64,000 bases of DNA from NCBI GenBank assembly GCA_015039365.1, contig WION01000008.1:310001-374000 (forward strand), given 5' to 3'. Position 1 is the first letter of the stretch. Each line of letters starts with the position of its first letter. Positions 31,768 through 43,990 of the stretch are shown here, piece by piece. Made by a program: the position numbers and the translations under genes. The notes beneath the pieces were generated by a model. That model made no database searches. It was not told the DNA's origin and worked only from the letters and a program-made list of their open reading frames with translations. This DNA is from Amanita rubescens. Lineage: Eukaryota > Basidiomycota > Agaricomycetes > Agaricales > Amanitaceae.

Positions 31768-34483
31768 ATGTCCATTTTGGCGAATCCGTTAGCCGGTCTG
31801 TCCTACGAACAGCTAATGGCTGACGGCGATGACTTTGCGAAATCGCATGGGCTCGGAGATCTCAGCGAGCTTTTCCAGAAGGGCGCACTCGTGGCTCAAG
31901 GATCCTCTAGCATTCAATGACTTGCCACTTCTAACTCGCGGAAGACAAGAAAGCACTGCAGGACGAGGTAGATCACAAATGGCGTCATCCCGCAATGCTT
32001 TATTACCTTGTAATTTTGTGCTCCGGTAAGCATCCGAAAAGCTCGGCATCAGCGCGTCTTCAACTCACAATGGCATGAATCATTCTAGTGGCGGCAGCAG
32101 TTCAAGGGGTTAGTTCAAAGGTAAAATCGATTGTATTACATGGGCTTAAGACTCAACACAGATGGACGAAACCGTGATCAACGGTGCCAATATCTTTTTT
32201 GCTGATCAATTTGGAATCAATCCCGACGTATCTAATCGCAATCAATGGCTCCTCGGCGTCGTTAATTCTGCCCCATATGTACGTATTGCTCGGCTATACA
32301 GTAAATGGGTGTCTAATATACCATATAGCTGTGTTGTGCTGTCATCGGTTGTTGGCTGACCGGGCCCGTGAGGAAACCTATACTCGTTTATTGTGCGCGA
32401 TCTGATCAGTAAAACTAGCTCAATAGTTATTTCGGGCGCAGGGGAACGATCTTTATCACGGCGTTCTTTTCCTTTGCGACATGTATATGGCAAGGAGTGA
32501 CCAACTCTTGGGAGCAGCTTTTCGTGGCGCGGTTCATCCTGGGACTTGGCATTGGGCCAAAGAGTGCCACAGTGCCAGTGTATGCCGCTGAATGTAAGCA
32601 ACGCACTGGTACATGTAATTTCCGGATGCATACCATTTATCTAGGTGCTCCCCCGGCGATCCGTGGCGCGTTAGTTATGATGTGGTAGGTGGTAAGATTG
32701 TTTGCATTGTCGCAGATCTCTTACTTTCCGAAGGCAAACATGGACAGCGTTTGGAATCATGATTGGATTTGTTTGCGATCTCATGTTTTTTAGAGTTCCG
32801 GATAGACCTCATATCCGTGGACTCAACTGGAGATTAATGCTTGCAAGTGTAAGTATCCGAATCTTGCGATGTGCTCCATCGATAACAGGACATATTAGGC
32901 TGGCATACCTGCCCTCTTCCTTTTGATACAAGTGTTGTTCTGTCCCGAGTCCCCGAGATGGTACGTGTCCAAAGGACGTTACGACAAAGCCTTTCAGTCC
33001 TTGGTGCGGTTACGCAAGCATCCCCTTCAAGCCGCTCGCGATCTTTATTGTATGTGCTATGGACAAACATCATAGGTGACAGGCTTATGGTTACGCAGAT
33101 ATGCATGTCTTACTGGAAGCAGAAAAATCGATACAGAGAAACAAGAAGCTATTCTTCGAACTGTTCACGGTACCGCGGAATCGTCGCGCAACCCTAGCGT
33201 CTTTCATTGTTATGTTCATGTACGTTGCAGCAACTTCACGCATTTTTATCTCATCTTTCTCCAGGCAACAATTGTGCGTGAAGATTGGTACACAGCATGT
33301 ATTTTTTTCCATTCATGATTTTCAACAGCTGCGGTGTGAACGTCATTGCTTATTATTCGGTGAGTCACCCATAATGATATCTACAGAACACATTTATGAA
33401 TCGTCCCAGTCCAATATCTTCCTGCAAGCTAATTTCTCACAAATACAAGCTCTGCTGGCCTCTTTCGGATTTGGGGCTCTCAACTTCCTGTTTGCCTTCC
33501 CGGCCGTTTATACGATTGACACCTTCGGGCGCCGAAACCTTCTGCTTGTAACAATGCCGTTTATGGCTGTTTTTCTGCTGATGACAGGGTTTGCTTTGTG
33601 TGTCCAATATCACACCTTTTAATCATGCGGTGACTAACCGATCGTTTAGTTGGATACCGGCGGAAAGCACGGCTCGCATTGGCGTAATTGCCCTTGGAGT
33701 GTATCTTTACACTATGGTGTATTCGCCTGGGATGGGACCGGTTCCCTTTACGGTATTTATCTTGTTGACTATTGACTATTGACATATAATATGTGCTGAT
33801 TGATATACAGTATTCAGCCGAAGCATTCCCCCTGTATGTGCGAGATATTGGTTCGTTTTTCCGCGACTGCTCGAGTCAATTTATGACAAATAATAACGCA
33901 GGGATGAGTTTTCGCGACAGCAGTGCTGTGGTTCTTGTAAGTCCCACTAACTCGATTAGTATAAATTATATCTGATATCAATATTTCAGTAACTTCGTAA
34001 TCTCTATTACGTTTCCGCGTTCACTCGGGGCCTTCAAACCTCAAGGTAGGTTTCCAACTATATCCACACAATCAATGACACTTACTTGAAAAGGTGCCTT
34101 CGGCTGGTACGCCGCGTGGAAGTGAGTTCACGAGAATTCTGCTGGACAGAGCATGATTCATTCTTAAAATACCATTTTATTCAGCATCATAGGTTTTCTT
34201 GCCGTCTTACTTTTCCTTCCGGAAACGAAAGCATTATCACTAGGAGGAACTAGACCAAGGTAACTGGATCACGCCTTCTCCGTTCTACAATCGATTCTCC
34301 CGTTTTAAAACAGTATTCAGCGTTCCAACCAAGGTGCATGCAGTGTACCAACTCAAAATGTTGCAGCGCATCATCCTCAAATATTTGTTCGGCCAAAAGG
34401 TTGAGGAACCGAGGCCACTGTATCAGTCTATCAAGAAGAATGGTGTATCATTAATCAGAAAACATCTGTATGAAATGTTCTAG
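31768..34483 (+). CDS. MFS sugar/inositol-type transporter, reading frame interrupted by +1 shifts
   Basis: Twelve-helix sugar porter of the plasma membrane with about 15 introns. Recognisable in order: [195 protein letters not shown] and [19 protein letters not shown]. The introns and catalytic landscape look intact. However, one extra base at about 31900, 31937 and 34243, and possibly 31765, breaks the frame where no intron is possible. Either it is a very recent pseudogene or the assembly has insertions. The substrate cannot be told from sequence. Confidence 0.82.
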
Positions 34484-34576
34484 TAGATATATGTGTAGTA
34501 GTTACGATTGTATACCATTACCAATTTTGACGATGACTACATGTGACTATTTCGAGTTGGCGCCATATCATCCACG

Positions 34577-36016
34577 ATGACACAGACGACTTTTCTTCAG
34601 TACGAGGCACCTTGCAAGTCTTTTAGTTTCTGAGTTCCAAGCGTAATCATCTAACGTTCATTAGGGCCAGTTCACGGGCTCGACTGGTGCAAGACACCAG
34701 CCCCAGGACAACAATTACGAGCACGATCATGTTTTCGGTTAGGCATTGCCTCATTCATGGAAAACTTTCAAAACCGCATTGCTGTTGTCGGCTTGCAAGA
34801 CGAGAGGGTCCTCGTAGAAGACGATTATTCAGAATATCCCGATTTTGTAACCCTTTGTGAAACCCATCATGGGTACCCAGCGACCAGTCTGCAATGGCAG
34901 CCTGCTGCGGCACTGAATCATACGTGGACGCAGAAGTCGCCGACATCGGAGCTGCTCGCGACGACAAGCGACGCTCTTCGGGTATGGGAGTATTCCAATG
35001 ATGCACCTTCCGCCGTCTCCACATTCGTTGGCAGGGCCAATGCGGGTTCAGGAGGGCACAGTTTGAGTCTCAAAACTGCATTATCTGGTGTGCGCACGGT
35101 CATTTCGTGCAGATAGTGCTCAATCTAAAGATTCCTATCTAGCAATCCAAGGTGCAGAGTCAAGCAAATGGAGCGCCTCTAACCAGCTTTTCTTGGAATG
35201 AGAAAGCACCCAGCTTGGTGGTTACATCTTCGATCGACACCACCTGCACTGTCTGGAACATCGACACATCTGCAGCCATAACGCAGCTCATAGCCCACGA
35301 TAGAGAGGTTTATGATGTTGCTTGGCTGCCTGGATCGACAGATATATTTGTTTCCGTAGGCGCAGATGGCAGTTTACGTGCCTTTGACCTACGCAGCCTC
35401 GAACACTCCACTATCTTGTACTGAAACACCCGCACCTAAAAACGTCCCTCCTCCGTCGTCCTCGCCGACCTCCTCTGCGCGTCCCCCCACGTCACCGCTA
35501 TTGCGAATAGCCTTCAATCCATCAGATTCGAATTACATGTCCACTTTCCATATGGATGGGAGCGAAGTTCAAATTCTTGATATGCGGAGCCCAGGGCAAC
35601 CCGTCCTCGAGTTAAAGGCGCACCAAGCCCCAATCAATGCTCTGGGTTGGAGCTCCTCCGATCGACCATTGTTGGCAACAGCCAGTACGTTTAGTTGAAC
35701 TACGCCCGTTAGTCCCTCCTGACTATTATTGTCCAAAGGTGACGATTGCCAAGTCCTCATTTGGGATCTTGTAAACTATATACAACCTGTAACTTCCCCG
35801 CGCGGCGCTGGGTCGCGTTTGAATTCTCCTCGCCCAGATGTCAAAAAGCGAGTGGTGACAGATCCTATCATGGCGTACACAGCGTCGAGTCAAGTCACTA
35901 GTTTGGCATGGTCACCGATCATACAGGGAATGGCAATGGGCAATGGTATCTCAACGACGACTGGGGGATGGGTAGCGATCGCGAGTGGAAAGCAAATCAA
36001 AGCGTTGAAGGTGTAA
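34577..36016 (+). CDS. WD40 protein of the DCAF7/WDR68 (AN11/TTG1-like) family
   Basis: Seven-bladed WD40 scaffold; relatives bind DYRK kinases and DDB1-CUL4 ligases. The start [20 protein letters not shown] is typical; its first intron (34614-34664) has a GC donor (GCAAGT) and an AG acceptor. Then [174 protein letters not shown] and LIWDL. The second block and [14 protein letters not shown] are near-diagnostic. One extra T at about 35422 (TAC T GAA) breaks the frame. Confidence 0.9.
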
Positions 36017-36080
36017 GCGGAGCCCAAGGACATCGTTTTATCTCATGTGCAACTCATATATAGATTATAATACCAACGTG

Positions 36081-38389
36081 TCAAACAAGCATGCCACTTG
36101 ACAGTGCAATTAGTGACGGGAATAACATGCATAGAATGAGAACATACATAATTCCTGCCGTCTGCAATGTCGAAATGAAACCACATATCATGGCAGAAGG
36201 ACCGATTCGCGCAATGACTTTGCCCTGGGAAGGAGCGAGAGCGCTAAGAACGCCAATCTGGATTCCCAGAGATCCGAGGTTGGAAAACCCGCAGAGGGCA
36301 TAAGAAGCAATCGTGTAAGCGCGGGGAGATAGTGGATTGTCTGAGTTCGTGATGGCTTGCAGTGTGGTATATGCGGCAAATTCATTAGCGACCAGTTTTT
36401 CCGCAAGAAGTTGAGAAACACGGAGAATCTCGTGGCGGGGAACGCCCAAAAAGAATGTTATAGGGTAGAAGATGTAACCTATAATGAGTTCAAGCGTGAG
36501 CTGGTGGATACCGAATCCTCTTCCAATCCAAGTGAGAAGTCCATTGGTTCTATTGAATCCGCAAGTTAAACGGCGTGCGTTATGAATCAATGGGAAGGTA
36601 CGGACGCGGCAACCAAGGCCAGGACACACAAGGACATTGGCACTAGATACTTATCAATTAGATCGCGCAAAGGTTGGACTATCAGGTCCTCACAGAATTT
36701 GACCGGCAACGACGACACCAAATAAAGCACCCTGACTGAAAGCATGAAGAGCATTTGCCTTGCGAACGTCAGTTGAACATAACACAACTTGCAAACTCGA
36801 CACATACAGGCCTTGATTTCCCTTCGTCACCACGATCAACGGTGACTCTTCCTCTCGTAACCGGTTCTTGGGTTTCTGGAAGGCGCATTTTGCTGATCGC
36901 GATGGAAGCAGGAATACTCATAACTGAAGATGTGACCAGATTTTGAGCTGGGACGCCCAGGTTGATATATGCGGTCAAAACGGAGCCTGCAATAGTCGAG
37001 AACCCAGAAGTCATTGCCAAATCTATGCAGCTCGTCAGAGATTGGGTCGAATTGAAAAAAGGTATACTGACGAAGCTCCGACTCGGTCATCACTAATGGA
37101 GGTGTATCAGCGACGATTTAGGATCGAGGGAGAGTGGACATACAGTCGACATATGGACGGACCAGGCAGGCAGATTCGCCCTGGCCAATCCAGGGGGAGG
37201 ATGCAGCTACAACGGCTTCTGCACCGGAAATGTTCATGAGCTTGAAGAAGAACCAAGCACTGTATCTTGTTAGATGGATAAGAACACGGGCGAAAGGAAA
37301 ACCAACAAGTGTTTAATAAACCATTGCATAACACCCAGATAAAACAGCATTTGCACGAATGCAACGAAGAATATGATGGAACCGAGCTATACGTATCGTC
37401 AGATCTCAATTGATAGGATGGGCATGGCATACCGTGTTAACGAAGAACCAGTGCTTTGCGGTTGTCTCTGCATCGAAAAAGAAACCGGAACCAGCGTTGG
37501 CTTGAGTTAAGAAGTCATCGGCTAGCGTAGCTATCCATTTAAAGATGGCAAATCCCGCGCCTGTTTTCAGGACGAAGAGTGCTATGACTTGCTGTAAAAA
37601 AAGTCCAACAATGACGGTAGGCCTTTATGCAGTTAATCAAGAACGAAGCCCAACCGGGCCAACTCACCAAGGTATTTCTGACCTTCGCGTTGAGGAGAGC
37701 CAGAAAAAAGTTTGAAAGATGGCGAGACCAAGGACCGAAATTACACGGTCGGTGTAAGTGGTGTTCTTTGGTGCGTCAGTGTGGTGTAAGAGCCAACTAA
37801 GAAAAAGCACTGACACCCTGCAGTTTGAATCCAAAAGCTGACCCAAATACAATGCCTAGAAGACAGAGCCAACCTAGTGACAAACGAATGCGATACGACA
37901 ATCTGTAAAAGGGCTCCTGGACAAGTGGTATCCAAACTGTAGCGACCGGTTTTGAGATGACTGAGTTTGGGATGAATCTGAATGCAATGATACTGTTCGA
38001 CTTGTCAATCATGCGCAAGGCAGTACAGAGTCGCGGCATACGAAATGAATGACCATGCAAAGAGGGTCTGGACAATCCTGATATTCAGGTTAGCGAGGAC
38101 CTTGGGGCTGAAGGGTATAGGCTACTTGCCATCTGTGTCGCGTAGCTTTGAGAACGGTTGCGCTGATCCACCAACCGAGAATTACACCTGCTAAACAGAC
38201 AAGGATGACCGGACGAAACTTGGCATAAAATGCTTTCCGCCTCTCTTGCTCTGCGTCGTCGTCATCAGCGTCGTTGAGGGACGTAGGGGCGTCTAAGGGA
38301 GCCTTTTCTCCGAATGAATCAGCTGCATGCGAATGGGATCGCTTGACGAGGCCGCTACCCTGATGCTCCTCCATGGGGAGAGAATCCAT
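36081..38389 (-). CDS. concentrative nucleoside transporter (CNT/SLC28 family)
   Basis: Multi-helix membrane protein importing nucleosides with H+ or Na+. Minus strand, many exons. A disordered acidic N-terminus ([13 protein letters not shown]) is followed by [80 protein letters not shown], the CNT core [20 protein letters not shown] and [58 protein letters not shown], a gating region, and [16 protein letters not shown] with [20 protein letters not shown] and [20 protein letters not shown] at the end. The first intron (38078-38129) appears to be GC-AG (GCAAGT donor). Shares a 148-bp divergent promoter region with the thioesterase gene. Confidence 0.92.
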
Positions 38390-38537
38390 GGTAGAGGAGC
38401 AAAAGGAAGGGAAGCAGCGATGCTAAATAAGACTCGGAGATGAGCGCGTGTGCCATAAGCTAAGCTAGCCTGACATGGTTCCTGGGCGGCGTTGAATCGC
38501 TTTTGGTGTTGTAGTGCACGCGGTGCATCGACATACC

Positions 38538-39662
38538 ATGATGATATTCTTGCTTCTCTTTGCCTTTGCCGTCTCGGGTGCTCTTGCTGTCCGACCATTG
38601 GTCATCTGGCATGGAATGGGTAATTCTCCATTTGCTTTGCCAAAGGCTGCGCAACTCACCATTTCATACTAGGTGATTCCTATGCCTCTAAGGGCATGGA
38701 TAATTTCATGGCCCGGATTGAGGATATCCATCCGGGGATCTTTATTCATTCTATCTATGTAGATCAGGATCTGGGAAAGGATAAAGAAGCCACTTTCGTG
38801 AGTATAATTCAGTGCTGGACAGTTGGATTTTCGCACTGAAGGCTTGGCAGTATGGTAATGTCAACGAACAAGTTGAGTCGGCTGCGGCACAACTGGCCGC
38901 CATTCCACAACTTCAAGGTGGATTCGACGCTATAGGGTTCTCGCAAGGCACCTTGCATTCTTATTCGGTATCATATACGAGTCACTCATGCAACGCTAGG
39001 TGGACAGTTCCTTCGTGCTTACGTCGAACGGTATAACCGGCCACCTGTCAACAATCTAATCACGTTTGGCTCTCAGCACATGGGCGTGTCTGATCTGCCG
39101 GCTTGCAGACCATATGATTTCCTCTGCCAGCTCGCAAGGCAAGCTGCAAAGAGCGCAGTGTATGGGAGCTGGGCTCAAGAACATGTCGTACAGGTAAGGG
39201 GACTTGCTGGCTTGCGTCATCTGTTTTTTTTGAGCAACATGCTAGGCGCAATATTTCCGTGACCCAAGCGACTATGAGGAGTATCTTACGTCGAATCATT
39301 TTCTAACTTCGATCAACAATGAAATAGTTGGATTAAGGAACGCGACGTATGGAGATAATCTAGCGTTATTGAAGAAACTGGTACTCGTGGTATTTACAAA
39401 GGACACGATGGTAGTGCCAAAGGAGAGTGCGTGGTTTGGTGCGGAACCCATTGAAGAAGGCGATGAAGCACAGGGGCGGTTGTTGATTGAGGAGAAGATT
39501 ATACCAATGCGAGGGCAACAGTTGTATGTGGAGGACTGGATAGGTTTACGTCGGCTGGATGAGCTGGGAAGAATTAAGTTTGAGAGTTGCGAGGGCGGAC
39601 ACATGCAAATCGGTGAGTGCTGGGAACAGATTTTGGAGGGGAACGTAGGTGGTAGTAGTTAG
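38538..39662 (+). CDS. PPT1: palmitoyl-protein thioesterase
   Basis: Lysosomal/vacuolar hydrolase that removes palmitate from cysteines of S-acylated proteins. A signal peptide (MMIFLLLFAFAVSGALA) precedes RPLVIWHGMGDSYASKGMDN. The nucleophile elbow is GFSQG with FDAIGFSQGGQFLRAYVERY, then NNLITFGSQHMGVSDLPAC. The catalytic Asp is in TKDTMVVPKESAWF and the His in GGHMQ near 39600. The intron that splits GFSQG (38948-38999) has an unusual GC donor (GCACCT) and a normal AG acceptor; a GT donor that keeps the frame is absent. Length matches the family. The stop is 39 nt before the next plus-strand gene. Confidence 0.92.
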
Positions 39663-39701
39663 TCACGTGCTACAGCTGTTCTCTTTTCGTCGTCGCACGC
39701 A

Positions 39702-42700
39702 ATGAGCGCGGCGCATCGCCGTCGCCACCAAGTCCCTGACAGACGTGAGGACGATGACAACGATGACCAGCCAACCCCGAAGCTTTCCGCCATCACAGCA
39801 CTCGCCGCCGAGACACCCGCCGCCCGCCTCCGCGCACTTCTTTCTCGCGTCCCAAACAACAAGCCACTACTTGTGCCACCTAGATCTGACCTCCTCGACT
39901 CCGACTTGGACACCGCTGACGATGACCCACAACCAACTTCTCACATAAGCTTCGCACGTGAGACCCTCCGTGATATGTTTATGCATGCAATGCGTGAACC
40001 CGGCGATACCCCCCAAAAAGACAAGACTCTAAGACCGAGGCGCAACAGCTTTGATGAACTCGACCAGCGGACGCGTGACAGGCGATCAGGGAGGCGGAAG
40101 AGTCTGAGTGACGAGGAGCTGGAACCGCTTCCGAGTATGTCAATTTCATCTATACTCTCCGACTTGTTTATAATTCCAGGCAGGTGACCTCCAGCCGATT
40201 GCATCAGGCTCTCAGACCATGTCCATACGCGACAAACTCTTTACGGATTCACAAACACAATTACAGGACCAGTCCTTACCTTTACTACACGAACGTGCGT
40301 CGTCTTGATTCTCCCAAGTTCTAATTCCTTCTCATCATGAATAGAATCAACGTCCACCTCACACAATCTTAATGCCTCCCAAGCGACACCCCCTGCGGCA
40401 ACCAGCACTCCTCAAAGTTTCTTGCGAAAAACTCAGACCGACTCCAACTTCCCTTCTCAACTGGACTCTCAGTTAGTCCAATCTAGTAAGTCTAATCACT
40501 ACATAAACGCTTCATCTCACCTGTTCCAGATCTTCTTGACACAGACTCGGAAATGCAACAAGCAATCGAAAATGTCGAAAGTGAGGGAGGTTATGGTAGC
40601 GAATTTGACCACGGTGAAGTAGTGTTCTTCGATCTGCGTGATCTGGTTGAATCAAACACGCGTTGCTGCAGTTGCCATTTCCTCCTGGACATACCGATGC
40701 TGCTGAACCCCCGACCCCTCCTCCTGGTTCGACACCGAGCCGTTCACGGATACCTCTCACCCGCTCCCGACTAAATTCGTTGGACAAGACATACACTGGC
40801 CTTGGTTTTCAAAGAAGGACAAGTGGAGAGCACCGCCCTGGTATGTTGCAGAGTTGTGGATTGATCCGCGCTTACCATGATGTCAGTGTCGCGTACAAGC
40901 AGCATCAGCTCTAGCATAAGTTGTAAATGTGCTTTGTTCCAGTGCCAAAGCGATTTTACTGATACTTTTCTACAGTTCTCAGTGATGAGGCGGAGCGCAT
41001 TCGAGAGAGGGAAAGGGATTGGAACAAGCCAAAGGCCCCAGTTCGACCCAGTACCCCAGAATTGAAAGAGGGTCATAGGCATGGGCGATTCTCGTCTCGA
41101 ATGGATTCTCCGATGATCGGTGGGTCCTCCTCGGCTCGAAGGGCTAGTATCAATGGTGCAGATGACCTATCATCCATCGGGTCACAAGCTGAACGTAGGT
41201 CATTCACGCCTTTTCATCGTATATGTTGTGACAATTTCAGTAGATCATGAACATATGGCCGAATTAGATCGCGAACGCATGCATGAGCGTGAGAGGCAAT
41301 GGAACAGACGGTTATCTCACCCATCTCCAAACTCACTGTCAAGAGAACGGACGCGAACTGTCAGTTTGACGCAGATACCTAGACCCGAGTCTGCCATGTC
41401 AACATCGTCAACGACATCCCTGCAGCGCCAACACTCTTTTTCTCCGTCAGGCACAGATAAACGACGAATGTCGAGCGAGCCGCCCGGGGAATATCTGCAT
41501 GAACGAGAGCGAAACTGGAACGCGCCTCGACCGAGATGGCTGCTGAGTCCCGAAGCGGGATCTACCAACGGATCACAACTGACGTCACTCAATGGCAGAC
41601 AGCGTGCAGATAGTCTACGATCGACGGGATCTTCGCAGGACTTGGACAATCACTCACCGTCTCATTCAAGGTCTCAGTCGTATCCACATCCAAATATGCA
41701 TTCTCCCTCTCGCACCCGTTCCAAGAGCGACCAGCTTTCTCAACATCCGTCTCCATCCCCCCACTTGCGCTCTCACACACGTTCCAATACCTCGCCTACT
41801 CCTGATTCAAGACCAAGCAGTCGAAACTCCCTCTTCAAACCGACCCAAATACCTACCCGCCCCTCTACAAAATCAGCCCAGGTTTCTTTTTACCCGCAGA
41901 ACCACTACCAGAACGGCGATCCTTCGCTTGTCGCCGTGGATGCAGTTAACCATATTCAGCAAGAAACCCGTGCAGATGGTAAGTGCCGCTAGATCGCCAA
42001 TCTGGAAACCTAACACAGGCTATGGCACAGATGGCAGTCGCTTGCGGGTTGTTAGGGATGACTGAATCTGTACAGGAGCTTACCCCGACTATTCGGACCA
42101 TTAATCCCCCGCCTATCGAGGGCTCTGAGGAGGTGTATGTACGGTCACATCTCGCAAGAAACGAGTCTGTCCACGACGTTCCTTTACCAATACCAAAGCC
42201 ACAAGATTCTCCGCCTCGCAATAGCCGCGTGATCGATACCAAATCCTTCTTACAAACCCCTCCCCGGCCCGCCGTTAGTAACAGCACGAGCTTTGAATTT
42301 CAAAGCCCCTCTCCTCCCAATGGGTTACCTGAATTACCCGGTCCTCCGTCCATGTCCGATGAGGAAGAGGAAGACCTCGTCTATGATAGTATAGCATGGG
42401 AGCAGACGCCAAGCCAGTCTATCACTGAACATACTGATGCGGGGAATGTCACGGCAATGAAGACACCAAGACCACCAGGGGCATGGTTGGCGACGCCTGC
42501 GCCTGCTGATAACGTTGCACACGCGCGAGAATCATCAACAGTTACCAGCGAAACTGAATATGATGGGGGGCTTGCGACGCCTGTTGCTTCCCTGTCTAGA
42601 GGTTCTGCACTGCAAACACCTGCACCCCCGGGTGCTTGGGTACCGACTCCAGCAACTGCAAGGAAAAGCATTTTGCGAGTGCGGTTTGAGCAACCACCGT

Positions 42701-43846
42701 CCGAGTCTACCGAGACAGAACGAAGCTTTTCGTCGGCAAACTCGGAAACCTCAGACCTCACCCAGGAGATTCTGAAGCGCTCGCCGTCTCCCGCCAACAA
42801 AATGACACAATCCTCTGAACCCTGTCCAGCCTCGCAGCCGTACGCCAGATTTGCAGATGCCTGTCGCAAAACCGCAAAGTCCAAAGAGCCCTAGAAAATC
42901 ACCCAAGATACGCGTAATGGATGCTTTCGGAAGGGAAGCACCTGATTACATCTCTCGAGTTGAACGAGTTGACGCCCACATGAACACTCCTCGGACTAGG
43001 AGTGCGATACGGATTGTGGATCCAATGGGCCGAGAGGTCGACGGTGAAGCAAACAAGGTCCGTGAGGATGGACAGTCATTGCCTTCGCCTTTGGATCGTC
43101 GTGAAGCTCTGATGCGTGTACGGCAGGGCTTGTCAGACTTGGCTGAGGGAATAGAGGAGATCAATAGGTTAGACCATTTTCTTTCCTATTCGTAATACCC
43201 AGCTTGATGTGTTGGTGCTTCAGGGCCACAGCAGATCAGGTCAACGAAGAACGCATCAAAGAGCTTGATGAACTGTCTCAAAAATCCCGAACCAAACGAG
43301 AAGAACTTGCGACACGCCTCTATACCGCAGAAACAGAGCTATGCGGCAAAGTACCAAATGTTCGGGACAAAAACATAGTGGTAAGTGATATTCTTGATTG
43401 CAGGAACTGTTCATGACATATCACCACACAGTCTGATCGCCGCGCATCTTGGACACCAACCGGGTTTATATGGGTTCTGTTGCTTATCTTGCAAATGCTA
43501 CTAATTTTCCTCATGCTCCGGTATGCCCACCACCATTACTATCCCGGGGCTATTCATGATCTCTCTTCTTAGATTCGCCACGAAACAAGCAAAAGATATA
43601 TTTTTGTCAACATACTACGATCCTTTCTATCCAGATCTTCATCTATATACCATCCGCCCGGATACCCACCATCAAGTTCCATCATTATCTTGGATATCAA
43701 TATTGGATACATTGCAACGAGACGGATGGAAACCTGCTCTTGCGATACTCAGGGACACTGTCTCAATATTTATATATGATCTACGGACGCGAATTTGGGA
43801 GACTTGGGGTGAGACGCAGCCAGTTGCGTCCTGGCCCCCGACGTAG
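39702..43846 (+). CDS. large disordered protein with repeated RERERxWN motifs and a C-terminal membrane segment
   Basis: Multi-exon gene. The N-terminus is MSAAHRRRHQVPDRREDDDN; LSAITALAAETPAARLRALL follows. The central part is Ser/Pro/Arg-rich and contains three variants of one motif: RERERDWNKPKAPVRP, HERERQWNRR and HERERNWNAPRPRW. Later come two copies of PPGAWxxTPA (RPPGAWLATPAPA and APPGAWVPTPATARKSIL with RVRFE), then KSPKIRVMDAFGREAPDYIS, IRIVDPMGREVDGEANKV and a coiled coil (NEERIKELDELSQKSRTKRE). A hydrophobic helix (GFIWVLLLILQMLLIFLML) follows, with ~80 residues behind it. One +1 shift at about 42841-42850 interrupts the frame. I do not recognise the family. A nuclear-envelope or spindle-pole role would fit the layout but is speculation. 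Confidence 0.7.
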
Positions 43847-43990
43847 AATGGTTTGATATAATCATACAGTACGATCTTGGAGTGCCACCTCCCCCTCATT
43901 TATGTGTAGGCATCAATGAAGTGTGTAGTTAACTAATCAGCGATACATCCACCTTTTTCACGTCGACCACCACCTGTTTTTTTTTACATA

